Position numbers and translations under genes: made by a program. Shown one piece after another: positions 15,801 through 24,546 of a stretch of DNA of 64,000 nt; the first letter of the stretch is position 1; the number at the start of each line of letters is the position of its first letter. Location: positions 186,001 through 250,000 of the forward strand of contig NZ_CP031311.1 of NCBI RefSeq assembly GCF_004799685.1. Direction: 5' to 3'. Below the pieces are notes generated by a model, which did no database searches, was not told the DNA's origin, and saw only the letters and a list, made by a program, of their open reading frames with translations. The DNA is from Halobellus limi. GTDB taxonomy: Archaea; Halobacteriota; Halobacteria; Halobacteriales; Haloferacaceae.

Positions 15801-16796
15801 ATGGACGCCTACGACCTGATCACCCGGAACGTCTCCGAGGTGGTCACAGAGGAGGAAGTGCGCGCGCTAGCCGAATCCCCCGACGGAAAGCGGGCGTACG
15901 TCGGCTACGAGCCCTCCGGCGTCCTCCACATCGGCCACATGCTGACCGCGAACAAGCTGATCGAACTGCAGGAGGCCGGCTTCGAGGTCGTCGTCCTCCT
16001 CGCGGACGTTCACGCCTACCTCAACGGCAAGGGGACGTTCGCGGAGATCCGCGAGACCGCCACGCGGATGCAGGAGCAGTTCGTCGCCTACGGTCTCGAG
16101 GAGTCCCAGACGGAGTTCGTCCTCGGCTCGGAGTTCCAGCTCGACGAGGAGTACGTCCTCGACCTGCACGCCTTAGAGCTGGAGACGTCGCTGTCGCGGG
16201 CCTCCCGCGCGATGGCCGAGATCGCGGGCGGCGACACCGCGACGGTCGCGCAGGCGGTCTACCCGCTTATGCAGGCGCTCGACATCGTCTACCTCGACGT
16301 CGATGTCGCGATCGGCGGGATGGAACAGCGGAAGGTCCACATGCTCGCCCGCGACACCCTGCCGAGCATCGACGCCGACTCGCCGACCTGTCTCCACACG
16401 CCGCTGATCGCCGATCTGACGACCGGCGTCGGCAAGATGTCGAGTTCCGAGGGACTCTCCATCTCGATGGAGGACTCGGAGTCCGAGATCGAGGCGAAAG
16501 TCGAGAAGGCGTACTGTCCCCCGACGGCCGACCCCGACCCGACCGACGAGGGCGAGGAGCGCGAGAACCCCGTCCTGCAGATCTTCGAGTACCACGTCTT
16601 CCCGCGGTTCGGCGAGGTGGTCGTCGAGCGTCCCGAGAAGTACGGCGGCGACCTGACCTACGGGAGCTACGAGGCTCTCGAAGCCGACCTCGAATCCGGC
16701 GAACTCCACCCCGCGGACGCGAAGGGCGCGCTCGCGACGTACCTGAACGACCTCATCGAACCCGGCCGCGAGAAGATCCGGCAGCAGCGGGACTGA
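15801..16796 (+). CDS. tyrS: Tyrosyl-tRNA synthetase
   Basis: The enzyme charges tRNA-Tyr. The 331-aa class I synthetase has HIGH at 43-46, KMSSS at 212-216 and the archaeal-type tyrosine pocket ('VGYEPSGVLHIGHM', 'DVDVAIGGMEQRK'). Like other archaeal TyrRS proteins it lacks the bacterial C-terminal S4 domain. The ATG at 15801 gives the normal N-terminus. Confidence 0.95.
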   Translation: MDAYDLITRNVSEVVTEEEVRALAESPDGKRAYVGYEPSGVLHIGHMLTANKLIELQEAGFEVVVLLADVHAYLNGKGTFAEIRETATRMQEQFVAYGLEESQTEFVLGSEFQLDEEYVLDLHALELETSLSRASRAMAEIAGGDTATVAQAVYPLMQALDIVYLDVDVAIGGMEQRKVHMLARDTLPSIDADSPTCLHTPLIADLTTGVGKMSSSEGLSISMEDSESEIEAKVEKAYCPPTADPDPTDEGEERENPVLQIFEYHVFPRFGEVVVERPEKYGGDLTYGSYEALEADLESGELHPADAKGALATYLNDLIEPGREKIRQQRD

Positions 16797-16918
16797 TCGA
16801 CGAGCGTCGGCGGCGGGCCGGCCGTCGTCTCGCGGGGGGCGAGACGGCGAGGTCCCGACGCTCCGTCTGACGACCGTCTTGCGGAGGTTGATACCGCTGC
16901 CGCGACGACGCGTGTACG

Positions 16919-17089
16919 ATGGGACTAAAGGGAATCGTACTCGGGGGGTACGCGCTCTGTCTCGGCGGGCTCTTCCTGTTCTCGGAGTCGGCCGTGACGA
17001 CCGGGTTCGGGGTCGCGCTCATCGCGATCACCTGGATCGCGGTCTTCTCTCGGTACCGGCTCAAACGCGCATCGCGGCAGCGAGGGTGA
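16919..17089 (+). CDS. 56-aa membrane microprotein overlapping hisA
   Basis: ATG at 16919 and TGA at 17087-17089 enclose 56 codons. The product begins 'MGLKGIVLGGYALCLGGLFL', has two membrane helices (about 4-22 and 29-47) and ends in a basic tail (YRLKRASRQRG). The pattern fits small haloarchaeal membrane proteins. Its last 29 bases overlap the 3' end of the convergent hisA. Function unknown. Confidence 0.65.
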   Translation: MGLKGIVLGGYALCLGGLFLFSESAVTTGFGVALIAITWIAVFSRYRLKRASRQRG

Positions 17090-17786
17090 ACGCCCCCTCG
17101 TAGAGCGCGGTGCCGACCACGACGGCCGCCGCGCCGGCGTCCCGCAGCGCCCGGACGTCGTCGAGCGAGGCGACGCCGCCGGAGGCGACCACCGGGACGT
17201 CGACCGCCTCGACGACGCGCCTCGTCACCTCGGTCTGGACGCCCTCCTGTTTCCCCTCGACGTCGACGTCGGTGAAGAGGATCGACCCCGCGCCCAGTTC
17301 TTCGTATCTGCTCGCGGCCTCGGCGGGGTCGAGGCCGGTCCCCTCGGTCCACCCGGAGACGACGACCTCGCCGTCTCTCGCGTCGAGGCTCACCATCACC
17401 CGCCCGGGGTAGCCCTCGGAGATCTCCGCGACGAGGTCCGGATTTTCGACCGCCGCCGTCCCGAGGATCACGCGCTCGACGCCGCGGTCGAGCAGGTCGG
17501 TCGCGTCGTCGGCGGTTCGGATCCCGCCGCCGAGTTGCACCGGGACGTCGACCGCCTCGACGACGGCCTCGACGGCGTCGGCGTTCCCCCGTTCGCCCTC
17601 GAAGGCCCCGTCGAGGTCGACGAGGTGCAGCGTCTCCGCGCCGGCGTCGACCCAGCGCTCGGCGGCCGCGACGGGGTCGCCGTAGCGCTTCTCGGTGCCG
17701 CGTTCGCCCTGCACGAGCTGGACTACCTCCCCGTCCTGCATATCGACGGCGGGGACGACCTCGAAGTCGGGAAACGGATCGCTCAT
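17061..17786 (-). CDS. hisA: ProFAR isomerase HisA
   Basis: HisA isomerises ProFAR to PRFAR, the fourth step of histidine synthesis. The 241-aa TIM barrel has the first catalytic Asp in 'VVPAVDMQDGEVVQL', phosphate-binding loops 'VQLGGGIRT' and 'VVASGGVASLDDV', and the second catalytic Asp in 'ILFTDVDVEG'. It is a single-copy gene apart from other his genes. Its 3' end overlaps the microprotein gene at 16919. Confidence 0.95.
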   Translation of the reverse strand: MSDPFPDFEVVPAVDMQDGEVVQLVQGERGTEKRYGDPVAAAERWVDAGAETLHLVDLDGAFEGERGNADAVEAVVEAVDVPVQLGGGIRTADDATDLLDRGVERVILGTAAVENPDLVAEISEGYPGRVMVSLDARDGEVVVSGWTEGTGLDPAEAASRYEELGAGSILFTDVDVEGKQEGVQTEVTRRVVEAVDVPVVASGGVASLDDVRALRDAGAAAVVVGTALYEGAFTLAAAMRV

Positions 17787-17858
17787 GGCCCACCGTCGGC
17801 GGCGACGCGGCCTAAAGTCTCCGGAGCGTCGCCGCGGAAGCGGGACGAACGACGTCCC

Positions 17859-18089
17859 TCACTCCGTCAGCGGTAGCAGGATCCCGAACACGAAGGGAGA
17901 GAGCAGTGCGAGGCCCACGCCGGCCCACTCTGCGTCCACGAGCAGCGCGTGTTCCCACGCCGGGACCGCCGTTCCGGTCGCCGCGAGCGCGAACTCCCCG
18001 AGCGCGCCCAGCGCGAACAGTCCGACCCCGAGGAGGAAACTCCGTTTCGTCAGCGTCGCATAGTCCACGTCGCCGTACCGTCCTGGCAT
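17859..18089 (-). CDS. 76-aa two-helix membrane protein
   Basis: The protein starts 'MPGRYGDVDYATLTKRSFLL'. It has two membrane segments (about 17-35 and 52-72) separated by 'GTAVPAWEHALLVDAEW'. It resembles a small conserved haloarchaeal membrane family of unknown function. The ATG at 18089 gives the expected compact protein; the longer open frame upstream is low-complexity shadow. It lies 72 bases from the start of hisA on the same strand. Confidence 0.7.
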   Translation of the reverse strand: MPGRYGDVDYATLTKRSFLLGVGLFALGALGEFALAATGTAVPAWEHALLVDAEWAGVGLALLSPFVFGILLPLTE

Positions 18090-18245
18090 ATTCCACGACG
18101 CGCCGGCGACGCCCAATACGATTTCGCTTGCGGAATCGACGACGGAGCGGGCGGTGAGCTGCGGATCCGACAGGTCGACCGGTTCCGGAGGGATCGCCCT
18201 CCGCCGACCGAAAGAACCACAACACTCCCTGGGATATCGCGGGCT

Positions 18246-18506
18246 ATGACAACGGCACTCCTCGAACTCCTCCCGGCGCTGCTCGAACTCTCCGTGTTCA
18301 GCCTGGGCGCGGTCGGACTCTCGCTCGTCGGCGCGTACGTCGAGCGCTTCGCCGTCGTGACCGCCCAGCACGGCCAACCGCTTTTGGCCCTCTGGGCGGC
18401 CGTGATGGGTGCTGTCGCGCTCTACTTCGCGTACTCGCTCGCGGTCGACAGGGTCGTGCCGACGCTCGCCGAACTCGTCGGGCGGCCGTCCTCGCCGACC
18501 GAGTGA
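18246..18506 (+). CDS. 86-aa two-helix membrane protein
   Basis: This small protein has an N-terminal helix (about 5-29) and a second helix (about 45-68), then a short charged tail. It resembles uncharacterised haloarchaeal membrane proteins. It is divergent from the 76-aa gene across a 156-bp spacer. No catalytic motif is visible. Confidence 0.65.
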   Translation: MTTALLELLPALLELSVFSLGAVGLSLVGAYVERFAVVTAQHGQPLLALWAAVMGAVALYFAYSLAVDRVVPTLAELVGRPSSPTE

Positions 18507-18604
18507 TCCACCTCTGAGGGCTGTACGCGCCCCCGCCCGACGCGACCGCGACGCCGTTCGGCGCTCGAAGTTACGCGGGGCGGTATCTGCCCACGGGAAC
18601 GTCT

Positions 18605-18658
18605 CCGGCCGTGTCGCAACCGCTTCCGGATCCGGCCGTGTCGCAACCGCTTTCACCC
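18605..18658. repeat. 27-bp direct duplication before glmM
   Basis: The word 'ccggccgtgtcgcaaccgct' plus one base occurs at 18605 and again at 18632, a perfect 21-base match with a 27-base period. The array ends about 22 bases before the glmM start. Confidence 0.7.
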
Positions 18659-18679
18659 CGGCCCGAAGAGAGGAACCTA

Positions 18680-20047
18680 ATGAAACTGTTCGGTTCGAGC
18701 GGCACTCGGGGGGTCGTCGGCGACAGCCTGACGCCCGAGTTCGTCCTCCGGATCGCCAAGGCGGCCGGGACGGTCTGGGAGGCCGACCGCGCCGTCGTCG
18801 CCCGGGACGCCCGCACGACCGGCGAGATGTTCGCGAACGCGGCCACGAGCGGACTCGAGAGCGTCGGCGTCGACGTCGACCGACTCGGCCCGACGCCGAC
18901 CCCCAGCGCCGTCCGCTACGCCGGCGAGACGGCGCGGCCGGCCATCGTGATCACGGCCTCGCACAACCCGCCGGAGTACAACGGCGTGAAACTCGTCGGG
19001 GCGGACGGCGTCGAACTCGGCGTCGACGACCTCGAAGAGATCGAATCGCACGTCCTCGAAGAGCGGTTCGCCACCGCCGCGTGGGACGCCGTCGGCGACT
19101 CCCGACGGGTCGAATCGGCGAACCGCGAGTACGTCGCGGACCTGCTCGACGCCGTCGACCGCGAGTCGATCGCGGCGGCGGACCTCACGGTCGCGCTCGA
19201 TCCCGGTCACGGTCCCGGCGCGCTGACGAGCCCCGAGTTCTTCCGAAAGCTCGGCTGTGAGGTCGTCACTGTCAACGCCAACGCCGACGGACACTTCCCC
19301 GGTCGCCCCTCCGAACCGGTCGAACCCAACCTGGGCGACCTCAAGTCGCTGGTCCGTGCCGCCGACGCCGACGTCGGCATCGCCCACGACGGCGACGCCG
19401 ACAGGGCGGTCTTCGTCGACGAGCGCGGCGAGTTCGTCGCGGGCGAGGCCTCCCTGGCCGCGCTCGCCGCCGCGGCGCTGGATACGGGCGACACCACCGT
19501 GGCCGCGGTGAACGTCTCTCAACGCCTGGTCGACGTCTGCGAGGACGCCGACGCGACGCTCGAACTCACCCCGATCGGCGCGACGAACATCATCACGCGG
19601 ATTCGGGAACTCCACGCGGCCGGCGAGCGCGTCCCGATCGCCGGCGAGGGCAACGGCGGGATCTTCTACCCCGAGTACCGGCTGGTCCGCGACGGCGCGT
19701 ACGTCGGCGCGAAGTTCCTCGAACTCGCCGCCGAGCGTCCGGTCTCGGAGATCGTCGCCCCCTACACCGACTACGAGAACGTCCGGATCAACCTCTCGTA
19801 CGACTCCGAGTCGGAACTCGCGGCGATGCTCGAAGCCGCCCGCGAGTTCGCCGAGTCGGCCGACGCCGAACCGAACACGATCGACGGCTACCGCCTCGAC
19901 TACGGCGACGCCTGGGTGCTCGTCCGCCCCTCCGGCACGGAACCGAAGGTGCGAGTCTACGCCGAGGCGGGCGACGCGGACCGCGCGGAGAGCCTCGCCG
20001 AGGCGGCGGCCGACCCGCTCCGCGACGCGCTCGCGGACCCGGGCTGA
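18680..20047 (+). CDS. glmM: Phosphoglucosamine/phosphohexomutase GlmM-type
   Basis: The 455-aa alpha-D-phosphohexomutase moves phosphate between C6 and C1, probably of glucosamine, on the way to UDP-GlcNAc for glycans. It shows the active-site Ser in ITASHNPPEYNG (Ser 94), the metal loop DGDADR (about 239-244), the sugar-binding 'GEGNGGIFYPEY', and the phosphate-binding 'RPSGTEPKVRVY' near the end. The start at 18680 gives 'MKLFGSSGTRG', the canonical beginning. Substrate choice among glucosamine, glucose and mannose cannot be fixed by sequence alone. Confidence 0.9.
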   Translation: MKLFGSSGTRGVVGDSLTPEFVLRIAKAAGTVWEADRAVVARDARTTGEMFANAATSGLESVGVDVDRLGPTPTPSAVRYAGETARPAIVITASHNPPEYNGVKLVGADGVELGVDDLEEIESHVLEERFATAAWDAVGDSRRVESANREYVADLLDAVDRESIAAADLTVALDPGHGPGALTSPEFFRKLGCEVVTVNANADGHFPGRPSEPVEPNLGDLKSLVRAADADVGIAHDGDADRAVFVDERGEFVAGEASLAALAAAALDTGDTTVAAVNVSQRLVDVCEDADATLELTPIGATNIITRIRELHAAGERVPIAGEGNGGIFYPEYRLVRDGAYVGAKFLELAAERPVSEIVAPYTDYENVRINLSYDSESELAAMLEAAREFAESADAEPNTIDGYRLDYGDAWVLVRPSGTEPKVRVYAEAGDADRAESLAEAAADPLRDALADPG

Positions 20048-20081
20048 CGGGTCCCCGCCCCGCCGACGCCCGCGACCGCCC

Positions 20082-20354
20082 TCAGAGGGCGAGTATCCCG
20101 AAAAGCAGACAGAGACCGCCCAGCGCCAGGAGGACGAACCCCCGCTCGATCGCGACGTCATCCGCGGGGTCGTCGGGTGGCTTCGCGGGGCTCGGCTCTG
20201 TTCGCCCGGACGACGCGTCGCTCCGCGCGCCCCGCTCGGGACGCGCGTCGCGTCGTCGCTTCAGCCGTCGGATCGCCCGTCTCGTCCGGAGATCGCGCTC
20301 GCCGTAGTACAGACACAGCGCCCCGGCGACGAACGCGACGGCCGAGACGATCAT
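20082..20354 (-). CDS. Small protein with two membrane helices and a charged loop
   Basis: The 90-aa protein has an N-terminal helix (about 2-16), a basic then acidic loop (20-70) and a C-terminal helix (72-89, 'FVLLALGGLCLLFGIL'). It starts two bases behind the stop of the DUF7118-like gene and is probably in one operon with it and hisI. Function unknown. Confidence 0.7.
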   Translation of the reverse strand: MIVSAVAFVAGALCLYYGERDLRTRRAIRRLKRRRDARPERGARSDASSGRTEPSPAKPPDDPADDVAIERGFVLLALGGLCLLFGILAL

Positions 20355-20356
20355 CG

Positions 20357-21550
20357 TCAGACGCGCGGTTCGTCGCCCGGTTCCGCCTCCCCGTGAAGCG
20401 TCGATTCGAGTCGCTCACGGGCGTCGCGGAGGCGGTCCAGTTCGGCCGCGGCCGCGCCCGAGTTGACCCGCTCGCGGGCCTCGGCGTCGAGTTCCTCGTG
20501 CGCGCGGGCGACGAACCGCAGGTCCTCGTAGTCGTCGCGACGGGTGAGATCCCGCACCCCTCTGAGGCGCGCGACCGTCTCCTCGCTCGCGAACCGGCCG
20601 AGTACCGACGTCGCCTCGCGGGCCCAGAGTCGGAGCGACTCGGCCGCCGGCGGCGGCAGTTCGACGGTCAGCGGCTCGGCGGAGAGCCGTTCGAGGAACG
20701 TGCGGTGGACCGCGACGGTCGTCTGCAGGAGCGCGGGGTCCTCGGCGTAGTGGTCCAGTTTCGACCCCGAGTAGTCGGCGTACTCCAGGAGCGTCGGGAT
20801 CGGTTCGTCGGCGTCGGGGCTCTCGCGGGCGAACTCTCTGAGATCTCGCGGCGGCGATCTGAACTCGACGAGGGGAAACGACTCCGCGCGCTCTAAGAGT
20901 CCGACGACGTCGGCCGCGGCGGCCGACTCGTAGAACTCATCGAACTCCTCGGTGACGGCGTCGTTGTACGCCCGGATCGGCTCGCGGAGTTCCTCGACCG
21001 GCGCGTCGAGGTCGGCGTCGGCGAAGGCCAGCGTCTCCTCGCGTCGCTCGATCTCCTCGTCGAGGTCGCGGAGACAGAGCCTCGCGTCCCGTCGGGCCTT
21101 CGAGACCGCCTCCTCGGCCGCCTCGCGCCGATCCAGGAGGTCGACGTAGTCGGCGGCGGGTTCGAGGTCGGCGCGTGCGCCCTCGAAGTCGTCCTCGCTC
21201 AGCCGACGTCGGTCCATCCGTTCGGCCGCGGCCTCGAAGGCGTCCTGCGCCGGAACGTCGTCGGAGAGTTCCTCTAAGAGGCCGAGGAACTTGTCCTGGA
21301 ACTCCACGTACGCCTGGAAATCGCCCGTGCCGGTCGCGGAGTCCTCGTAGCGGTCGAGCAGTCGGACGGCCTTCCGGTAGGTGTCGGCCGCGGCGACGAC
21401 GGCGTCCTCGCCGGCGTCGTCGATCTCGGCCTCGACCGCCTCGCGACGCTCCCGGGCCGCACGGAGGTCGTCGATGCGCGCCTCGGCGGTGTCGAGCAGT
21501 TCCCTCGTGGCTTCGGTCTCGCTCTCCCCGCTGGACGTTGATTCTGCCAT
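20357..21550 (-). CDS. Helical haloarchaeal protein of unknown function (DUF7118-like)
   Basis: The 397-aa protein is almost entirely acidic helix and coiled coil ('ELLDTAEARIDDLRAARERR', 'AEEAVSKARRDARLCLRDLD'). It has no membrane segment or enzyme motif. Similar proteins are found widely in haloarchaea. It follows hisI by 4 bases on the minus strand, so it is probably co-transcribed with hisI and the small membrane gene. A structural or cell-biology role is a guess. Confidence 0.75.
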   Translation of the reverse strand: MAESTSSGESETEATRELLDTAEARIDDLRAARERREAVEAEIDDAGEDAVVAAADTYRKAVRLLDRYEDSATGTGDFQAYVEFQDKFLGLLEELSDDVPAQDAFEAAAERMDRRRLSEDDFEGARADLEPAADYVDLLDRREAAEEAVSKARRDARLCLRDLDEEIERREETLAFADADLDAPVEELREPIRAYNDAVTEEFDEFYESAAAADVVGLLERAESFPLVEFRSPPRDLREFARESPDADEPIPTLLEYADYSGSKLDHYAEDPALLQTTVAVHRTFLERLSAEPLTVELPPPAAESLRLWAREATSVLGRFASEETVARLRGVRDLTRRDDYEDLRFVARAHEELDAEARERVNSGAAAAELDRLRDARERLESTLHGEAEPGDEPRV

Positions 21551-21554
21551 CGTC

Positions 21555-21923
21555 TCACTCGTAGACGTCGTCGGGGTCGAACACGCGCTCGCCGACGTGT
21601 TCCCCGTCGATGGTGCGGTAGAAGCACGACCGGTGTCCCGTGTGGCACGCGCCGCCGGTCTGCTCGACGAGGTACAGGAGGGTGTCGGCGTCGCAGTCGA
21701 CGCGGATCTCCTCGACCGACTGGGTGTGGCCGCTGCTGGCGCCCTTCTCCCAGAGTTCGTCGCGGCTGCGGGAGTAGTAGTGCGCCCGCCCGGTCTCGCG
21801 CGTCCGTTCGAGCGCCTCCCTCGAGACGTACGCCAGCATCAACACCTCGCCGGAGTCGGCGTCCTGCGCCACGGCGGGGACGAGTCCGTCCGCGCCGAAG
21901 TCGACCTCGACGTCCTCTGTCAT
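21555..21923 (-). CDS. hisI: Phosphoribosyl-AMP cyclohydrolase HisI
   Basis: HisI opens the purine ring of PR-AMP, the third step of histidine synthesis. The 122-aa protein has '[15 protein letters not shown]', '[17 protein letters not shown]', the metal site '[16 protein letters not shown]' and the zinc-ligand Cys residues in [13 protein letters not shown]. It is the single-function form, with no fused HisE. The ATG at 21923 gives the usual length. It heads a three-gene minus-strand group. Confidence 0.95.
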   Translation of the reverse strand: MTEDVEVDFGADGLVPAVAQDADSGEVLMLAYVSREALERTRETGRAHYYSRSRDELWEKGASSGHTQSVEEIRVDCDADTLLYLVEQTGGACHTGHRSCFYRTIDGEHVGERVFDPDDVYE

Positions 21924-22050
21924 TGGTTCGACCGACGGGAGTCCGGCCGATAGGTCTTTTGCCCCCTCTTTTCCCGCCCCCGCGTTCGGCCGTCCGGGGC
22001 GGATACACCGGAACACCAGTCGTATTGCCCGGCCGCGTGAATCACGGGTG

Positions 22051-23048
22051 ATGACCTCGAAGCGGTGGCTGCAGCGACACCAGATCGCCGTCTACGCCGT
22101 CAGCGTCGCGCTCGCCGTCGCGGTCGGCGTCGGCGCCCCGTCGACCGCGCCGCTGGTTGAGGGGGCGATCACTCCGGTGCTGGCCGTGCTCCTGTACGTC
22201 ACGTTCCTCGAAATCCCCTTCGTCAGGTTCCGACGGGCCTTCACCGACGTCCGGTTCATGACGGCGGCGCTGGGGATGAACTTCCTCGTCGTCCCGGTCG
22301 TCGTCTTCGCGCTCACGCGCGTGCTCCCCGGGAACCCGCCGTCCTCGTCGGGGCGTTCCTGGTCCTCCTGACGCCGTGCATCGACTACGTCGTCGCGTTC
22401 ACCGACCTCGCCGACGGCAACGCCGAGCAGGTCACGGCCGCGACGCCCGCGCTGCTCCTCGTCCAGTTCGCGCTGCTCCCGGTCTATCTGTGGCTGTTCG
22501 TGGGACCCGGGATCGCGGACGTCATCAGCGCGCGGCCGTTCGTCGAGGCGTTCTCCCTCCTCATCGCGCTCCCGCTGGCGCTCGCGTGGCTCACCGAACT
22601 GTGGGCGACCCGCGCTCCGACCGGCCGGCGGTGGCAGTCGGCGATGGGCTGGCTCCCCGTCCCGACGATGGGGGCGACGCTGTTCGTCGTCGTCGCCTCG
22701 CAGTTCCCCCGCGTCGCGGACTCCCTCGGACAGGTGGTCGCGGTCGTTCCGGTCTACGTCGCCTTTCTCGTCGTGATGCCGCTCCTCGGACGCCTGGCGG
22801 CCGGCGCGTTTCGGATGGACGTCGGAAACGCCCGCGCGCTGGTGTTCACCTCGGTGACGCGGAACTCGCTGGTCGTCCTCCCGCTGGCGCTGGCGCTGCC
22901 CGCGGGCTACGAACTGGCACCGGCGGTCGTCGTCACGCAGACGATGGTCGAACTGGCGGGGATGGTGGTGCTCACGCGAGTCGTCCCGGACTGGCTCGTC
23001 CGGACGCCGCCGAGTTCGATTCCGTTCGCTGACCCTGGGAGCGATTGA
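22051..23048 (+). pseudogene. Frameshifted BASS/ACR3-type transporter
   Basis: The first half (22051-22371) encodes 'LYVTFLEIPFVRFRRAFTD' and two to three membrane helices, then runs into a stop in shadow sequence. The second half, in another frame from about 22335, continues 'VLVGAFLVLLTPCIDYVVAF', the hallmark of ACR3/bile-acid-symporter permeases, and carries on to 23048 with seven more helices. One missing G or C near 22335 in 'ggaacccgccgtcc' would restore a 332-aa protein. It may be a true pseudogene, a sequencing error, or a phase-variable tract. When intact the family exports arsenite or moves organic anions. Confidence 0.8.
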
Positions 23049-23054
23049 GCGATC

Positions 23055-23124
23055 GTCACCGACTGGGACCGAGTGGCCGGCACCGACTGGGACCGAGTGG
23101 TCGTCACCGACGGCGACTGGTCAT
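23055..23124. repeat. Three tandem ~23-bp units behind the transporter pseudogene
   Basis: The word 'caccgactgggaccgagtgg' occurs perfectly at 23058 and 23081, and a diverged third unit starts at 23105. The array fills the spacer between two convergent genes. Confidence 0.7.
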
Positions 23125-23155
23125 CGTCCCCGACGCCAACCGAGTCGCTGCCGGC

Positions 23156-24238
23156 TCACAACACGCTCAGTGCTTCGAGTGCGCCGAAGACGACGTCGCC
23201 GTACGTGAACGCCGCGAGCGTCCCGACGAATATCGGCACGAGAAACGGGATCCCCGGCGAGATCCAGATCTCCTCGCGCTCGGCGAGGACATCGAGGCCG
23301 CCGCGGAGCTTCTCCGGGCTGGTCCCGTACGCGCTCCCCTCGATGCTGTCGAGGAACGCCTCGGCCGCCCACGGATCGTCGGCGTCGGCCGCCGAGTCCG
23401 CGCTTCCACCGTCGCTCTCGCGTGCGACTCCGCCGTCGGACTCGACACCCGCGGCGTCGCCGCCGGGACTCGCGGAGCCGCCGCTCTCGCCGTCCCCCTG
23501 CTCCGCGGAGTCGACGCTGGCGTCGTCGCCCCCGACGTCGACCGCACCGTCCGTCGGGTCGTACGTCTCGCCGACGCTTCCGGGATCGCGGAACCGATCG
23601 GGGTCCGAACGCAGTTCGTCGAGGCTCAGCCCGCGCCAGCGGAGGTACATCCGCAGGGCGTCGATGTCGAGGCCGTTCCGCGAGAACCCCTCGGGCGTCT
23701 CGTAGAGGCGGCCGTGCGCCGTCGCGAGGTCCGCGACGCCGACCCGCGTGCCGAGGAACGACACCGGGAAGCGGACGTCGCCGTCGAGGACGTTCCGCAC
23801 GCCGAGCGCGAGCGGGTAGCCGGCGGCGAGGACGACGGTGTTCGTGAGGATCGTCATCGAGAAGACGCCGAGCGTCGTGACGACCTCCGGCAGCGTGAAC
23901 CCCATAAAGTAGTACGTCGGGAACGTCGGCAACAGGATCGCGATCGCGATGAGCGCCTTCGCGTCCGCGCCGCCGAAGCCGCCGATCCACCAGAAGCCGT
24001 AGGCGATCGGCGCGACGAGAAAGAGGCTGATCGCGACGCGGACGAAGAACAGCACGTCCGCGGAGGTCGCAAGCGAGAGGTGGCCGACGGACTCCCACGC
24101 GAGGAGCAGGAGGCCGAGGCCGACGAGGGGGTACCAGGTCCGGGTCGACACCCGCCTGGTCTCGATGTCCCGCCACGCCGCCCACCCGAGCACCGGGAGG
24201 ACGGCCAGTCGAAGCAGATCCGGAACGCTGGCGAACAT
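23156..24238 (-). CDS. A24 prepilin/preflagellin-type aspartic peptidase (PibD-like)
   Basis: The 360-aa membrane peptidase of the A24 family would cleave type III signal peptides of pilins and archaellins at the inner face of the membrane. Both catalytic aspartates are visible: D24 in WRDIETRRV and D92 in the GGFGGADAK motif. Six or more membrane helices surround a long acidic, Ser/Gly-rich insert (about 215-305). That insert is much longer than in PibD itself and may mark a paralogue with another substrate set. It is divergent from the helicase gene. Confidence 0.85.
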   Translation of the reverse strand: MFASVPDLLRLAVLPVLGWAAWRDIETRRVSTRTWYPLVGLGLLLLAWESVGHLSLATSADVLFFVRVAISLFLVAPIAYGFWWIGGFGGADAKALIAIAILLPTFPTYYFMGFTLPEVVTTLGVFSMTILTNTVVLAAGYPLALGVRNVLDGDVRFPVSFLGTRVGVADLATAHGRLYETPEGFSRNGLDIDALRMYLRWRGLSLDELRSDPDRFRDPGSVGETYDPTDGAVDVGGDDASVDSAEQGDGESGGSASPGGDAAGVESDGGVARESDGGSADSAADADDPWAAEAFLDSIEGSAYGTSPEKLRGGLDVLAEREEIWISPGIPFLVPIFVGTLAAFTYGDVVFGALEALSVL

Positions 24239-24546
24239 ATCGGGAAAGCGACCCCGGGGGAGTTGTAGTTTGCGTCTGTACCCTGGTTCTGTCGGTACTC
24301 ATTCCGGTTCGACTGCGACCGAGACGACTTCGGAAGCCCCCGCGCTCTCGACGGCTGCGACTCGTTGCGCTCCTCGCTCCGCTGCGGTGCTTACGTCGTC
24401 TCGCTCGTCGAGAGCGCGGCCCCTTCCAGTCCCGCCCGCGGTTGCTATCTCGTCGCAATCGCGTGCCCCGGTACGGGTCTTCTCAGGTCTCGCTCGTCGA
24501 GGGCCTGCGTCTGAAGGTTTTTACCCGAGAGCGGCCCAGGACGAGT
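24239..24546. other. 308-bp divergent spacer
   Basis: The spacer separates the peptidase and the helicase. Apart from the helicase TATA box at 24517-24524 I see nothing clear in it. There are loose repeats of 'ctcgctcgtcgag' at about 24400 and 24488, and no reading frame with family features. Confidence 0.5.
24517..24524 (+). promoter_or_regulatory. TATA box of the XPD-like helicase gene
   Basis: The box 'gtttttac' is about 27 bases before the GTG at 24547. This spacing decides the GTG start over the longer open frame. Confidence 0.6.

Noticed and set aside
24442-24546. Longer N-terminus for the XPD-like helicase
   Set aside because: The added 35 residues are unlike the family and include the TATA box at 24517.
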